A stretch of DNA of 64,000 bases. Origin: Moduliflexus sp964602655 (lineage in GTDB: Bacteria > Moduliflexota > Moduliflexia > Moduliflexales > Moduliflexaceae). The notes below the pieces were generated by a model. The model did no database searches and was not told the DNA's origin. It was given only the letters and a program-made list of their open reading frames with translations. This document shows positions 39,734-48,755 of the stretch, piece after piece; the first letter of the stretch is position 1, and the number at the start of each line of letters is the position of its first letter. The position numbers were made by a program, and so were the translations under genes. The DNA is taken from the NCBI GenBank assembly GCA_964602655.1, contig CAZRSF010000024.1, forward strand, positions 1 through 64,000. The letters run 5' to 3'.

Positions 39734-40627
39734 ATGCCAAACTATGAAACGGTTCCACGCGATGTTGTGGACGCGCTCTGCATGCCGGGAGCGTATCAAT
39801 CTGCCGTGCATTTCGGAAGACATAATACGCCGATGCCTTCGGCGGAAGCGCTTTCTGAAATCATGGAATTGCTGCGAGCAATTTTGTTCCCTGGCTATTT
39901 TATGGAATCCGATATTACGCCGGATAACATCACCTATTACACCGGCGCAAAGTTGGACAAAGTGCTGTTTTTGTTGACTGAACAACTGAAGCGCGGCTAT
40001 TGTTTTTTTTGCGAAACCTCGTTAGAGCAGATGTGTCCGACATGCGCCTCCAAACCGCAGGAAAATGCCTATGAGTTGATCCGCGCCCTGCCAGAAATTC
40101 GACGGAGGCTCGCGCTCGATGCCCAGGCCGCGTATGAAGGCGATCCGGCGGCGACGCGCTACGGCGAAACGGTGTTTTGTTATCCCAGCATTCGCGTGAT
40201 GCTCAACCAGCGTATCGCGCATCAGTTATATCAAACCGGCGTGCCGCTTATTCCGCGTATGATTTCGGAAATGGCGCATTCTGAGACGGGAATTGATATT
40301 CATCCCGGAGCGCAGATCGGCGAGAAATTTTTTATTGATCATGGCACGGGTGTGGTCATCGGAGAAACATGCGTGATCGGCAATAACGTTAAACTTTATC
40401 AGAACGTCACGCTCGGCGCGAAAAGTTTTCCGCTGGACGAACATGGCAACCCGATTAAAGGGATTCCGCGTCATCCGATTCTGGAAGATGGGGTCATCGT
40501 CTATGCGGGCGCCACGATTTTAGGGCGCGTCACGATTGGCGCAGGCTCGACAATCGGCGGGAATGTCTGGTTGACCAAAAGTGTGCCGCCGAACAGCAAA
40601 ATCACGCGACCGGTGACGGAAATTTGA
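39734..40627 (+). CDS. cysE: Serine O-acetyltransferase with cysteine-cluster insert
   Basis: A 297-residue acetyltransferase of the CysE/EpsC type that makes O-acetylserine for cysteine synthesis. The C-terminal left-handed beta-helix has ETGIDIHPGAQIGEKFFIDHGTGVVIGETCVIGNNVKLYQNVTLGAKS, the SAT signature with active-site Asp and His. The N-terminal half (about 1-145) is longer than in classic CysE and holds a C90-x2-C93-x7-C101-x2-C104 cluster, a likely zinc knuckle. AAAGGAG precedes ATG 39734. The promoter at 39640 lies just upstream. Confidence 0.85.
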   Translation: MPNYETVPRDVVDALCMPGAYQSAVHFGRHNTPMPSAEALSEIMELLRAILFPGYFMESDITPDNITYYTGAKLDKVLFLLTEQLKRGYCFFCETSLEQMCPTCASKPQENAYELIRALPEIRRRLALDAQAAYEGDPAATRYGETVFCYPSIRVMLNQRIAHQLYQTGVPLIPRMISEMAHSETGIDIHPGAQIGEKFFIDHGTGVVIGETCVIGNNVKLYQNVTLGAKSFPLDEHGNPIKGIPRHPILEDGVIVYAGATILGRVTIGAGSTIGGNVWLTKSVPPNSKITRPVTEI

Positions 40628-40686
40628 AACAAGCAGCCCTGCTGGTGTAAGGCATATCTGTTAAATTCTAAAAGCAAATCCCCCTA

Positions 40687-40777
40687 CCCGGCGATCAATC
40701 GCCGGTCTCAAAACTGAAGGACGCTGAAGCGCCCTGTCAGCGGGCTTCAGCCTGCTTCTTCCGCTTTGAGACCGGCC
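40687..40777. repeat. Compound palindromic region
   Basis: Nested inverted repeats: cccggcgatcaatcgccgg at 40687-40705, a longer pair gccggtctcaaa (40701-40712) with tttgagaccggc (40765-40776), and ctgaagcgccctgtcagcgggcttcag between them. It lies in the 218-base gap between cysE and the FAD enzyme. Confidence 0.7.
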
Positions 40778-40845
40778 ATTTATGGCTGGGCGACCGGACG
40801 GCGTATTTTAGAACTTCACAGCCCTGCTGATGTAGGGAAGGAACC

Positions 40846-42048
40846 ATGGGAAAATCTTTTATGACATCTGACTGGAATGTGGTGATCGTCGGCGGAGGTA
40901 TTGCAGGATTTTCCGCCGCAAAAACGATTCGAGATGTCTCGCCTGACGCTTCCGTATTGCTGATCAATGGTGAAAACTGCGCGCCATACAAGCGCACAAA
41001 GCTTTCAAAACACCTCGCGTCCGGCTTTCGCCATGACGAATTTCAATTGCAGACGCCGGAATGGTATCACGAGCGTCAAATTCACCTGCTTGACGCGCAA
41101 ACTGTGACACAGATTGAGCCTGAGGCCAAAACGTTGACATTCGATTCGGGAGAACGTCTGCGCTGGGAAAAGTTGATTCTTGCGACTGGCGCGACGCCAT
41201 GTTATCCGCCTCGAATGTCGCCTGAAACGCCTCACCTGCATGTCGTACGGCAGATTGAGGATGCGGAACGCTTGATGCAGGTAGTAGGCGAATCGAACGT
41301 TCAACATGCGCTTGTGCTCGGTATGGGCGTGTTAGGTGTCGAAATTGCGGAACAACTTCGTTTTGCGGGAAAGCAGGTGACGCTGGTCGGACGCAGTTCT
41401 GCCATCATGCCCCGCCAATTGAACGCGCAGGCCGCCGCGCTGATGACGCAGGCGTGTGAAGATGCCGGCATTCATCTGTTGTTTGACGATGATATTGTGG
41501 ATGTGACGCCTTGTGAGGGCGAACGCCTTACCGTGACGCTTCGAAGCAGCGTGCAAACGGTAGATGTCCTTATCTGCTGCACTGGCGCGACGCCCAACAC
41601 GACCTTAGCGCGGCAGGCCGGGCTTGCTGTGAATGTCGGCATTTTGACAAACGACTATTTGCAAACCTCTTGCCCTGATATTTTCGCCGCCGGAGATGTG
41701 GCAGAACTGCCGGGCGGGGAGATCGGCGGTCTCTGGCATTCCGCCGAAGCGCTGGGGATTCATGCCGGAAAAAATGCCGTCGGCGTACTGACGCCATATC
41801 CGCGCCTGCCATTTCGCGTGAAATGCGAAGTGTTCGGGCAGTACTTTTTTTCGATGCTGCCTCAGGATGTAGAAAACTGCAAAACGGCGGAATATCGGAA
41901 TGACAGGCTGTATCAATGCTTTTACTATCACGATGAGCGGTTGTGCGGCGTGATTATGGTCAATGACGGCGAGAGGGCGAAACAATACGAACGCGCTGTG
42001 CGAGAAGGTTGGACGATGATGATTGTTCCCAGCCCTGCCAGGGTTTGA
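40846..42048 (+). CDS. FAD-dependent pyridine nucleotide oxidoreductase
   Basis: A 400-residue two-dinucleotide-binding flavoprotein of the rubredoxin reductase / NirB N-terminal group. It has the FAD loop VVIVGGGIAGFSAAKTIRD near residue 12, the TKLSKHLASG motif, an NAD(P) loop LVLGMGVLGVEIAEQLRFAGKQVTLVGR (about 165-192), and the second FAD motif CPDIFAAGDVAE (about 282). It likely passes electrons from NAD(P)H to rubredoxin, ferredoxin or nitrite reductase, but the partner is unknown. Start ATG 40846, with an alternative at ATG 40861. Its last codons and stop (PSPARV*) lie inside the palindrome at 42031. Confidence 0.85.
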   Translation: MGKSFMTSDWNVVIVGGGIAGFSAAKTIRDVSPDASVLLINGENCAPYKRTKLSKHLASGFRHDEFQLQTPEWYHERQIHLLDAQTVTQIEPEAKTLTFDSGERLRWEKLILATGATPCYPPRMSPETPHLHVVRQIEDAERLMQVVGESNVQHALVLGMGVLGVEIAEQLRFAGKQVTLVGRSSAIMPRQLNAQAAALMTQACEDAGIHLLFDDDIVDVTPCEGERLTVTLRSSVQTVDVLICCTGATPNTTLARQAGLAVNVGILTNDYLQTSCPDIFAAGDVAELPGGEIGGLWHSAEALGIHAGKNAVGVLTPYPRLPFRVKCEVFGQYFFSMLPQDVENCKTAEYRNDRLYQCFYYHDERLCGVIMVNDGERAKQYERAVREGWTMMIVPSPARV

Positions 42049-42063
42049 AACCCTGGCAGGGCT
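42031..42063. repeat. Palindrome that forms the end of two convergent genes
   Basis: Perfect arms agccctgccagggttt / aaaccctggcagggct with a one-base centre. It includes the stop codon of the FAD oxidoreductase and abuts the stop of the convergent EI24 gene (42062-42064), so it may act as a two-way terminator. Confidence 0.85.
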
Positions 42064-42715
42064 ATTGGTCTGTAATGGCGTGATAGACGTGTATCATCCA
42101 GATCACCGCGAGCAGCGGCGCGAACAGGTTGACGCCGGGGATGAGCGTCAGCAGCGTGATGACGAATCCGCCGCCCAGGACAGTCTTGCGATACTGCCGC
42201 CGTAAAGCTTTGGCCTGCGCTTTGCCAAGATGATAGCCTGCCACGCCTTCGAAAAATTCGCGACCGACTAAATAGCTGTTGAGCGCGACTGACATGACGA
42301 AACCGATGCCGATGAGGTAAAACGGCAACATCAGCAGATTCAACAATATTGACCATGCCGTAAAACGGAGATCGTGCAGAAGTTCCGGCCAAAACGGCAA
42401 TGCTGCTTGCTGCCCGGCGTACGGATAATCTTTTCGTTCTACGTGTCGAATGACGGCTTCTTGAAAAAATCCCGCAATCACAACAATCAGCGACGGCAGC
42501 ATAAACCAGCCGCCCACGCCTGTCAAAATGCCGACGCTTGCCGTGAATAGCGCGTCGAACCATTTATTGTCTATGGCAACGAGATCGGCGGTGAGCCATG
42601 TAAGCGCAACGGTCAGGATGACCACGATAATCAGCGCAAACGCGGCACAGGCAAGCATCAACCCGAATAAATTGGCGTTAAAAAGCGATTTGAATGTTTT
42701 CGTAAATGGATACAT
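42062..42715 (-). CDS. EI24 / CysZ-like membrane protein
   Basis: A 217-residue integral membrane protein with about six hydrophobic helices. FSEAxxxxL..- type features of the EI24/CysZ family are seen: the first hydrophobic pair, LPSLIVVIAGFFQEAVIRHVERKDYP, and the conserved end VALNSYLVGREFFEGVAGYHL then TLIPGVNLFAPLLAVIWMIHVYH (LxPxxNxFAPxxAxxWxxHxYH). CysZ imports sulfate in enterobacteria; many family members have unknown roles. The gene stands next to sulfur-related cysE only at a distance. Confidence 0.85.
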   Translation of the reverse strand: MYPFTKTFKSLFNANLFGLMLACAAFALIIVVILTVALTWLTADLVAIDNKWFDALFTASVGILTGVGGWFMLPSLIVVIAGFFQEAVIRHVERKDYPYAGQQAALPFWPELLHDLRFTAWSILLNLLMLPFYLIGIGFVMSVALNSYLVGREFFEGVAGYHLGKAQAKALRRQYRKTVLGGGFVITLLTLIPGVNLFAPLLAVIWMIHVYHAITDQ

Positions 42716-42723
42716 GTCAAATT

Positions 42724-42756
42724 AGCGGTCAGACGCGTTCGACGTGTCTGACCGCT
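42724..42756. repeat. Intergenic palindrome (agcggtcagac type)
   Basis: Arms agcggtcagacgcgt / acgtgtctgaccgct with one mismatch near the centre, between the EI24 gene and gph. It shares the gtcagac core with 27604. Confidence 0.8.
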
Positions 42757-42761
42757 TTGAT

Positions 42762-43412
42762 TTATAGCAGATTCAGCAATTCTGTCGGATGAGCAATCAG
42801 CGCTTTTGCGCCATTGGCAAGCAATTCCTCGCGTTCGCGAAAGCCCCAAAGCGCCCCGACCGGAAACATTCCGGCAGCAACGGCAGTCTGCATATCCGTA
42901 CCGCTATCGCCAACATAGAGTATTTCGGCAGGGCTGCGTCCGAACGTTCGGGCGATTTCCAGCGCTCCGGCGGGATCAGGCTTACGCGGCACGCCTTCGC
43001 GCTGACCGAACACAGCGGCAAATTGCCATGCCGGAAGGAGTTGCTCCACGCATTTGCGCGTAAAATCGTCCGGCTTATTCGACAGGACGGCGAAACGGAT
43101 GGAACGAGCTTGTAATGCCGAAAGCATTTCTGGCACGCCGTCGTAAGGACGAGTGCTTTGATCCCACATTCGTTCATAATTTTCACGAAAACGCGCGAGA
43201 CACAGGTGAATCATTTCCTCTGTGCGATGCGATGGCGGCAGCGCGTTTTTCATCAGGTTTTTTGCGCCTTCGCCGATAAAATAGCGGTAGGCGTCCGCCG
43301 GATGCGTCGGCAAACCATCGGCCTGCAATGCCTCGTTCGCAGCGTTTGCCAGGTCATTAAGCGTATTCAGCAGCGTACCGTCTAAATCAAAAAGAATTGC
43401 GTGGTATTTCAT
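42762..43412 (-). CDS. gph: Phosphoglycolate phosphatase-type HAD hydrolase
   Basis: A 216-residue HAD-family phosphatase. FDLDGTLLNT holds nucleophile D9 and acid D11; the phosphate-binding threonine/serine is in FAVLSNKPDD, the lysine follows, and GDSGTDMQTAVAAGM provides the last acidic pair. The cap is helical as in Gph, which removes 2-phosphoglycolate. Substrate could be another small phosphoester. It precedes the EI24 gene with a palindrome between. Confidence 0.85.
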   Translation of the reverse strand: MKYHAILFDLDGTLLNTLNDLANAANEALQADGLPTHPADAYRYFIGEGAKNLMKNALPPSHRTEEMIHLCLARFRENYERMWDQSTRPYDGVPEMLSALQARSIRFAVLSNKPDDFTRKCVEQLLPAWQFAAVFGQREGVPRKPDPAGALEIARTFGRSPAEILYVGDSGTDMQTAVAAGMFPVGALWGFREREELLANGAKALIAHPTELLNLL

Positions 43413-43615
43413 CTCTTATGTATTGTCAGCGTTCTATTTTCTAAAAAGTTCGTTTCGAACAGTTGATGCGTCTCATCCGAGATGAATGATTGTTGCAGTT
43501 TTGTCAAGTGAAAGATAGTGAAGACCACATTCATTGGATAATTTTTTCCGATTTCGGAAGATTCTTCTTGACAAATTTTCTCAGAATCATAAGAGATGTT
43601 CTATCCTGATTTTGC

Positions 43616-43692
<77 letters not shown>

Positions 43693-43697
43693 TCATC

Positions 43698-43739
43698 ACG
43701 GGAGAATGGTTCGAATGCCATTCTCCCGTTCGTGTTTTT
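43698..43739 (+). terminator. Terminator after tRNA-Asp
   Basis: Stem ACGGGAGAATGG / CCATTCTCCCGT with an eight-base loop, followed by TCGTGTTTTTG. Confidence 0.8.
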
Positions 43740-43920
43740 GCCATCTCCTTACATCCATACCACACTTTTCCACATTTTCTATTGACAAAATTATTCCTGT
43801 TCATACAGAATAGATTTCATGCTATATGATGAGATGTTTTCTCAAACCTTCAATAGATGCAAACGACCGTGTTAGATTGCCATTTCAGCGTTCTAAGCAG
43901 TTCGTTTCGCGAGAATACGC

Positions 43921-44730
43921 ATGGCGGCCAAAAAAACGATTATTACGTTAACGACTGATTTCGGGCAAAAAGATCATTTCGTTGGCGTCATAAAAGGCGT
44001 GATTTTGAGCATCAACCCCGAAGCCGATATTGTGGATATTTCTCATGAAATTCCGCCGCACGATATTTTGCAAGCTGCGTTTACCCTGAAACACGTCGCC
44101 CCGTATTTTCCGTCCGGCACAATTCATATTGTGGTCGTTGATCCTGGAGTCGGCACAAATCGCAGGGCGCTGGTCGCCTCATCGGAAAAAGGGTTTTTTC
44201 TCGCGCCGGATAATGGAGCGCTGAGTTTTCTGTACGCGGATAAGGTCATTAACGATGTGCGCGAAATTACGGCGACTCACTACTGGATGAAACCGCGCAC
44301 CGGAACATTCGATGGGCGCGACATCTTCGCGCCAGTGGCCGCCTGGATGTCGAAAGGCGTCAATATCTCGTCGCTCGGAGAGCCGATTACCGACTATACC
44401 GCCATAGACATTCCTCAACCGACGCTCGTCCAACCAGATGTTTGGAAATGTCGAATTCTGTCTGTTGACCGATTCGGCAATCTTATCACCAATCTTACCC
44501 AAGAGCAATTTACTTCGATGTTGGAGACCGCCGAACAAAAACGCTTTGCGTTTCGCGTTGGCGAACATACCATCTCGAAAATTAGCAAGGCGTATGCTGA
44601 AGGGCAGGCGAATGAAGTGCTTGCGGTGTTCGGGAGTTCTGGCTTGATTGAATTTTGCGTGAATCAGGGAAATGCAGCGGCAGTCTCCACGCTTCAAGCC
44701 GGAAAAGATGTGCTGCTGAAAGTGATTTGA
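43921..44730 (+). CDS. SAM hydroxide adenosyltransferase (DUF62 family)
   Basis: A 269-residue protein of the SAM hydroxide adenosyltransferase family, which uses water (hydroxide) to split S-adenosylmethionine into adenosine and methionine. It has ITLTTDFGQKDHFVGVIKGVI at the N-terminus, the DISHEIPPHDILQAAF segment, and VVDPGVGTNRRALVA, all conserved in the fluorinase/DUF62 fold; the C-terminal domain carries VDRFGNLITN. Length is normal. ATG 43921 has no clear ribosome site. It stands alone after the tRNA. Confidence 0.9.
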   Translation: MAAKKTIITLTTDFGQKDHFVGVIKGVILSINPEADIVDISHEIPPHDILQAAFTLKHVAPYFPSGTIHIVVVDPGVGTNRRALVASSEKGFFLAPDNGALSFLYADKVINDVREITATHYWMKPRTGTFDGRDIFAPVAAWMSKGVNISSLGEPITDYTAIDIPQPTLVQPDVWKCRILSVDRFGNLITNLTQEQFTSMLETAEQKRFAFRVGEHTISKISKAYAEGQANEVLAVFGSSGLIEFCVNQGNAAAVSTLQAGKDVLLKVI

Positions 44731-44854
44731 CCAAAGAAAGGCGATCCATATTTTGAGCGTGTGAGTTTATGCCTGTGAATGTTGCCTATAACAAACAAAA
44801 TACGGCTGCGCTATTCAGTTATTCGGCAAAGATTTTGACGCATTGATCATTTCC

Positions 44855-44883
44855 TTGACAAAGACTGGGCATTTTGATATTCC
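44855..44883 (+). promoter_or_regulatory. Sigma-70-type promoter upstream of gspD
   Basis: TTGACA at 44855-44860, a 17-base spacer, TATTCC at 44878-44883, about 70 bases before the start codon at 44952. Confidence 0.5.
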
Positions 44884-44951
44884 TTGCGAAAAGGCGTAGA
44901 ATTTTTGACAGCAGATCAACCGTTTAGCAAAGGAGCGACGCAGAGTTCGCT

Positions 44952-47297
44952 ATGAAACACAATTTCCTATGGTTTTGCATCGTTGGTGGTCTCCTTCTTT
45001 CAGGGTGCGCTTCGCCGTCTTCATCACAGCCGAAAACGGTGACATCCGTCCAATCTGACAGTAACCTCACCTCAGAGCAAGCTGCCACGATTGCTCGATT
45101 AGAACAATTTTTCGGTCAAGCTTCCGAACCAGACCCTCAAAATATCCCTCAGAGCAAGCAGGAATCTCCAACCGTCATCGAAACGGCATCTGCGCCTCTT
45201 CAGGGGGTGGCGTTTCAAGCGCAGGTGACTCAAAATAATCGCGAAACACCAGAGCTTCAGCAGCCCATACCTGATGAAGATGGCACGGTCGGCCTGAATT
45301 TCGATAATGCCGATATTTACGATGTCACCAAAGTCGTAAGCGAAGTCACGGGGAAAAGTTTTATCATTGATCAAAAAGTCCAGGGAACAGTCACGATTTT
45401 TACTCAAACAGGCATGACGCCGAACCAGATTTTCGATTTGTATAAAACGGTACTTGATTTGAATGGCATGGAAATCGTTCAAGTCGGAAATTTTTATAAA
45501 ATACAGGAAAAAGCTGGCAAACCATCAGATAAGTTAGGCAACCTGAACAGTCTTTCCGCAGACGATGAAAGTCTGGTCACCCAGGTCGTGAAATTACGAT
45601 ATATTCGCGCGACCGACGCGCAAGAAGCCTTGAAGAAGTTAGTCCCTGAAGGCAAAGAAGTGCTCGTGCCTGATAAGGACAGAGATACATTGATTATCAC
45701 CGACAGCGCCGCCAATGTGCGCAAGATGTTGGCGGTGATCGAACAGATTGATGTCAGCGAGTATTCCAGTCAATATTTCCGGATCTTTCCGATCAAACAT
45801 GCTGATTTATCGGATTTGGTGTACGATCTGATTCAAATTTTATCCTTGCGGGAAAGCGCTGTGGGAACGACGACCCTGCCGCCGGCAACGCAAGACGAAC
45901 AGGCGCAGCAAACGATTCAGCAGCCGACGGCTCAAGCTCCGGTGACGGCAACGTCGCGCCCTGTCAGCCAATTGATTCAACCCGGCACGAAAACCCGCAT
46001 TTATCCTGTCCAACGCCTGAATGCGCTGGCTGTGTCCACCAATCAACCTGACGTGATTCAGTTAGTGGAGCAATGGATTTCGATTTTAGATCAACCAAGC
46101 TCCGGTTCTCTCACAGAGCAAGATCAGAATGAACCAACCACTTATTTTTATCCGGTACAATATTCCAAAGCATCAGACCTCGCGCCAATGCTGGCGCAGT
46201 TGTACGATGAAACCTATCAGCCTCAGCAACAGACCCAACAACAGAATCAGCAGCAAAATCAGAATCAACAAGCTCAGACAGAGCCAGCGACGCCTACCCA
46301 GCTATCGTCTCAGCGATTCGGTAACACGCCGATATTTATTGCGGATAATACCAATAATACCATTATTATCAAAGCCACTCCGCTCGAATATGCCGAAATT
46401 CAAGAACTCCTGAAAAAGTTGGATCAACGCCCGCTTCAGGTGTTGATTGACGTGATTATCGCCGAGGTGCAGTTAAACGATACGGATGTGTTCGGCGTCC
46501 AGGGCATGGTGCTCGGCGAAGGGCAACTGACGACAGTTGGAGAAACGAATGCCGTCGAGACCACATCATCTACAGTGTTTCAAAGCATCATGCCGACCGA
46601 TGCGGAGGGATTTATGTTCGTCGCGTCTGCGCCCGGACGGTTTTTAATGCAACTCCGCGCCTTAGCGACAGAAAACCGGCTCAAAGTCCTCTCTGATCCG
46701 CATATTCTCGTGCGGCATAATGAAGAGGCGACGATCAATGTCGGCGATGAAATCCCGATTTCGGAAACCACCGGAACGGGAGACACCGCGCAGCAAAATA
46801 TCAAATATCGGCAGACCGGCATCAGTCTGACCGTAAAACCGATGATTAATAGTCGTGGCGATGTGGTCATGAAAATCAAGCAAGAAGTCAGCGATGTCGG
46901 GCAGGAATCATTCGGCGATACCAAATCCGCCTCTTTTACGACCCGGAAAACAGATACTTCTGTGGTCACGCAGGATAATCACCCGTTAATTATGGGCGGA
47001 CTCATTTCGGATCGCGGCGTACTCACGCGGCAAGGCGTGCCGTTTTTTAAGGATATTCCGTTGCTCGGACGGATTTTTCGATATAATGAACAACAGAATC
47101 GGCGCGTCGAACTCATTATTCTGGTCACGCCGCGCGTCGTCAGAGACCAGGATGAAGGGTGGGTTTTGACAGAAAACATCTTGACGGAGCGAATTCAAGA
47201 CTTAGAAAAATTTTTTAATCGAGAAGAAACCGACGCTGATCGAGTGAAACGATATTTAAAAATGCCATTCGAAGAAGATAAGAAGACGAAACCATAG
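44952..47297 (+). CDS. gspD: Type II secretion secretin GspD (lipoprotein form)
   Basis: A 781-residue secretin that forms the outer-membrane channel of a type II secretion or type IV pilus system. Lipobox LLLSGC near residue 19 predicts lipidation, so it may not need a separate pilotin. N0 domain about 110-180 (VGLNFDNADIYDVTKVVSEVTGKSFIID), then N1-N3 repeats, with a Gln-rich linker at about 420-443 in the last, then the secretin domain about 510-750 (RFLMQLRALATENRLKVLSDPHILVRHNEEATINVGDEIP; PFFKDIPLLGRIF near the end). No other gsp genes are in the window. RBS is AAAGGAG before 44952. Confidence 0.93.
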   Translation: MKHNFLWFCIVGGLLLSGCASPSSSQPKTVTSVQSDSNLTSEQAATIARLEQFFGQASEPDPQNIPQSKQESPTVIETASAPLQGVAFQAQVTQNNRETPELQQPIPDEDGTVGLNFDNADIYDVTKVVSEVTGKSFIIDQKVQGTVTIFTQTGMTPNQIFDLYKTVLDLNGMEIVQVGNFYKIQEKAGKPSDKLGNLNSLSADDESLVTQVVKLRYIRATDAQEALKKLVPEGKEVLVPDKDRDTLIITDSAANVRKMLAVIEQIDVSEYSSQYFRIFPIKHADLSDLVYDLIQILSLRESAVGTTTLPPATQDEQAQQTIQQPTAQAPVTATSRPVSQLIQPGTKTRIYPVQRLNALAVSTNQPDVIQLVEQWISILDQPSSGSLTEQDQNEPTTYFYPVQYSKASDLAPMLAQLYDETYQPQQQTQQQNQQQNQNQQAQTEPATPTQLSSQRFGNTPIFIADNTNNTIIIKATPLEYAEIQELLKKLDQRPLQVLIDVIIAEVQLNDTDVFGVQGMVLGEGQLTTVGETNAVETTSSTVFQSIMPTDAEGFMFVASAPGRFLMQLRALATENRLKVLSDPHILVRHNEEATINVGDEIPISETTGTGDTAQQNIKYRQTGISLTVKPMINSRGDVVMKIKQEVSDVGQESFGDTKSASFTTRKTDTSVVTQDNHPLIMGGLISDRGVLTRQGVPFFKDIPLLGRIFRYNEQQNRRVELIILVTPRVVRDQDEGWVLTENILTERIQDLEKFFNREETDADRVKRYLKMPFEEDKKTKP
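46205..46280 (+). repeat. Gln-rich low-complexity stretch in gspD
   Basis: CAG/CAA/AAT-rich tract encoding a Gln/Asn-rich linker (QPQQQTQQQNQQQNQNQQAQ), inside the N3 region of the secretin. A candidate for length variation. Confidence 0.8.
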
Positions 47298-47918
47298 ATG
47301 TTGCGAATTATGAAACAGACACTCATTCAATTGATATCTTTTGTCAATGTCACGCCCTCGAAGCGTATTGGTCTGCTTTTGCTGGCGTTCGGCACATTTG
47401 TGTTGACGAGCTGCGGCAAACCTGGCGGAGACGCCGGAAACAACTACACCCACTCCTTTCTCACCGTGACATCAGTCAATGACAACAAACCATTGCAAGC
47501 CGATGTTTTGACAAAAGGCGCCGGAGTTGACGATATCGTCGTGGTCAAATTCAAGAGCGCAAGCCGCCAACTCGGAAGCGACGATAAAAATCCGACCGAT
47601 CCCGACGGAGTCTCGCCGTTCGACACCATCGTGCTCCATACCTATCACGTGACGCATCAACGCAGCGATGGCGGGGCGAATCCTCCTGATTTTGTCGCGG
47701 GCATGAATTTGACATTAACCCCGAACAGCGAAGGCGAGGCAAGTATTGTGGTCGCGCGGGCGTTAGATAAACATCGTTCTCCCTTGCAAGAGCTGCGGGA
47801 CGTGGGACAGATTTTTACGACGTGCATCATTACATTTTATGGCGAAGATGGCTATGGCAACGATTTAGCCGTGACAGGATCATTAGCCGTGTTATTTGCA
47901 AACTATCCTGATAAATAG
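47298..47918 (+). CDS. Lipoprotein downstream of gspD, function unknown
   Basis: A 206-residue lipoprotein (LTSC lipobox about residue 39; start ATG 47298 directly after the gspD stop, or ATG 47310). The body is beta-rich, with FLTVTSVNDNKPLQADVLTKGAGVDDIVVVKFKS and the closing IITFYGEDGYGNDLAVTGSLAVLFANYP, as in small immunoglobulin-like domains. It follows gspD with no gap, so the two are co-transcribed; a secretin-associated role is possible. Confidence 0.65.
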   Translation: MLRIMKQTLIQLISFVNVTPSKRIGLLLLAFGTFVLTSCGKPGGDAGNNYTHSFLTVTSVNDNKPLQADVLTKGAGVDDIVVVKFKSASRQLGSDDKNPTDPDGVSPFDTIVLHTYHVTHQRSDGGANPPDFVAGMNLTLTPNSEGEASIVVARALDKHRSPLQELRDVGQIFTTCIITFYGEDGYGNDLAVTGSLAVLFANYPDK

Positions 47919-47930
47919 AGAGGATGCGCT

Positions 47931-48713
47931 ATGGCAGGCCAAAAATCAACGCTGCGTTTTATGATATTATTGAGTGCCATTTCGATGCTGATTATTGGCG
48001 CGATGATCGGATGCAACGAAAAAAAAATCACGTCTCCGCTCACTGGCCCGGCTGCCGGAAGCGGGCCGATTGGCGGCGGCGATACGCAGAAAATGAAATT
48101 GACGGCCAGTCCGTCGGGAACGCTCGTCGTCACTGGCAACGAGACGCAAGCGACGACAAAAATTACGGCGCAGGTCAATAATTCGATCGGGCAGCCGATG
48201 CCGGACGGAACGGTCGTCCATTGGAGCGCAACCGTCGGGACGTTAGACGCCGCCACTCAAACGGCAAGCAACGGCGCGGCGACCGTTTCGTTGACGTTTC
48301 CGACCTCTTATTCGGGATGCAGCACTGTCTCCGCCGAATCCGGCGATGTCAGCAATTTGATTACGGTCTGCGTGTCGAGACGCGATCCCACGCCAACTCC
48401 TACTGTTACGCCAACGCCATCGAAGGAATTGATCCTCAGCGTTGGTCAGTCAGCAATTATAGCTAAAGGGACGACTGACGTTTTAGCTCTTGTGACAACA
48501 AATGGTACTCCTGAAGAAGGCGTACTGGTGACATTTTCTGCTTCTGGAGGTGGCGCACTGAATCCAAACGCAGCCCTTACGAATAGTAATGGCTTTGCGA
48601 AAGTGACGTTTACCGGAAATAATAGCAGTACAAGCGATATTACGGCGATGATTACAGCAAGGACAGGCGATGGTCGAACAGGAAATGTGACTGTTATCGT
48701 AAGTAAGCCATAA
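47931..48713 (+). CDS. Lipoprotein with two Ig-like (Big_1) domains
   Basis: A 260-residue lipoprotein: lipobox MIGC about residue 28, a Gly/Ser-rich linker, then two bacterial immunoglobulin-like domains of the Big_1/invasin type (about 60-140: TKITAQVNNSIGQPMPDGTVVHWSATVGTLD...NGAATVSLTFPTS; about 165-255: DVLALVTTNGTPEEGVLVTFSASGGGALN...NGFAKVTFTGN) joined by TPTPTVTPTPS. GAGG is at 47919-47924. The first copy is GC-rich, the last third of the gene visibly AT-richer. A surface or adhesion role is usual for such domains. Confidence 0.75.
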   Translation: MAGQKSTLRFMILLSAISMLIIGAMIGCNEKKITSPLTGPAAGSGPIGGGDTQKMKLTASPSGTLVVTGNETQATTKITAQVNNSIGQPMPDGTVVHWSATVGTLDAATQTASNGAATVSLTFPTSYSGCSTVSAESGDVSNLITVCVSRRDPTPTPTVTPTPSKELILSVGQSAIIAKGTTDVLALVTTNGTPEEGVLVTFSASGGGALNPNAALTNSNGFAKVTFTGNNSSTSDITAMITARTGDGRTGNVTVIVSKP

Positions 48714-48755
48714 ATAGTCGTATAAAAGCCAATGTTTTTATTGAGGTGATAGAAA

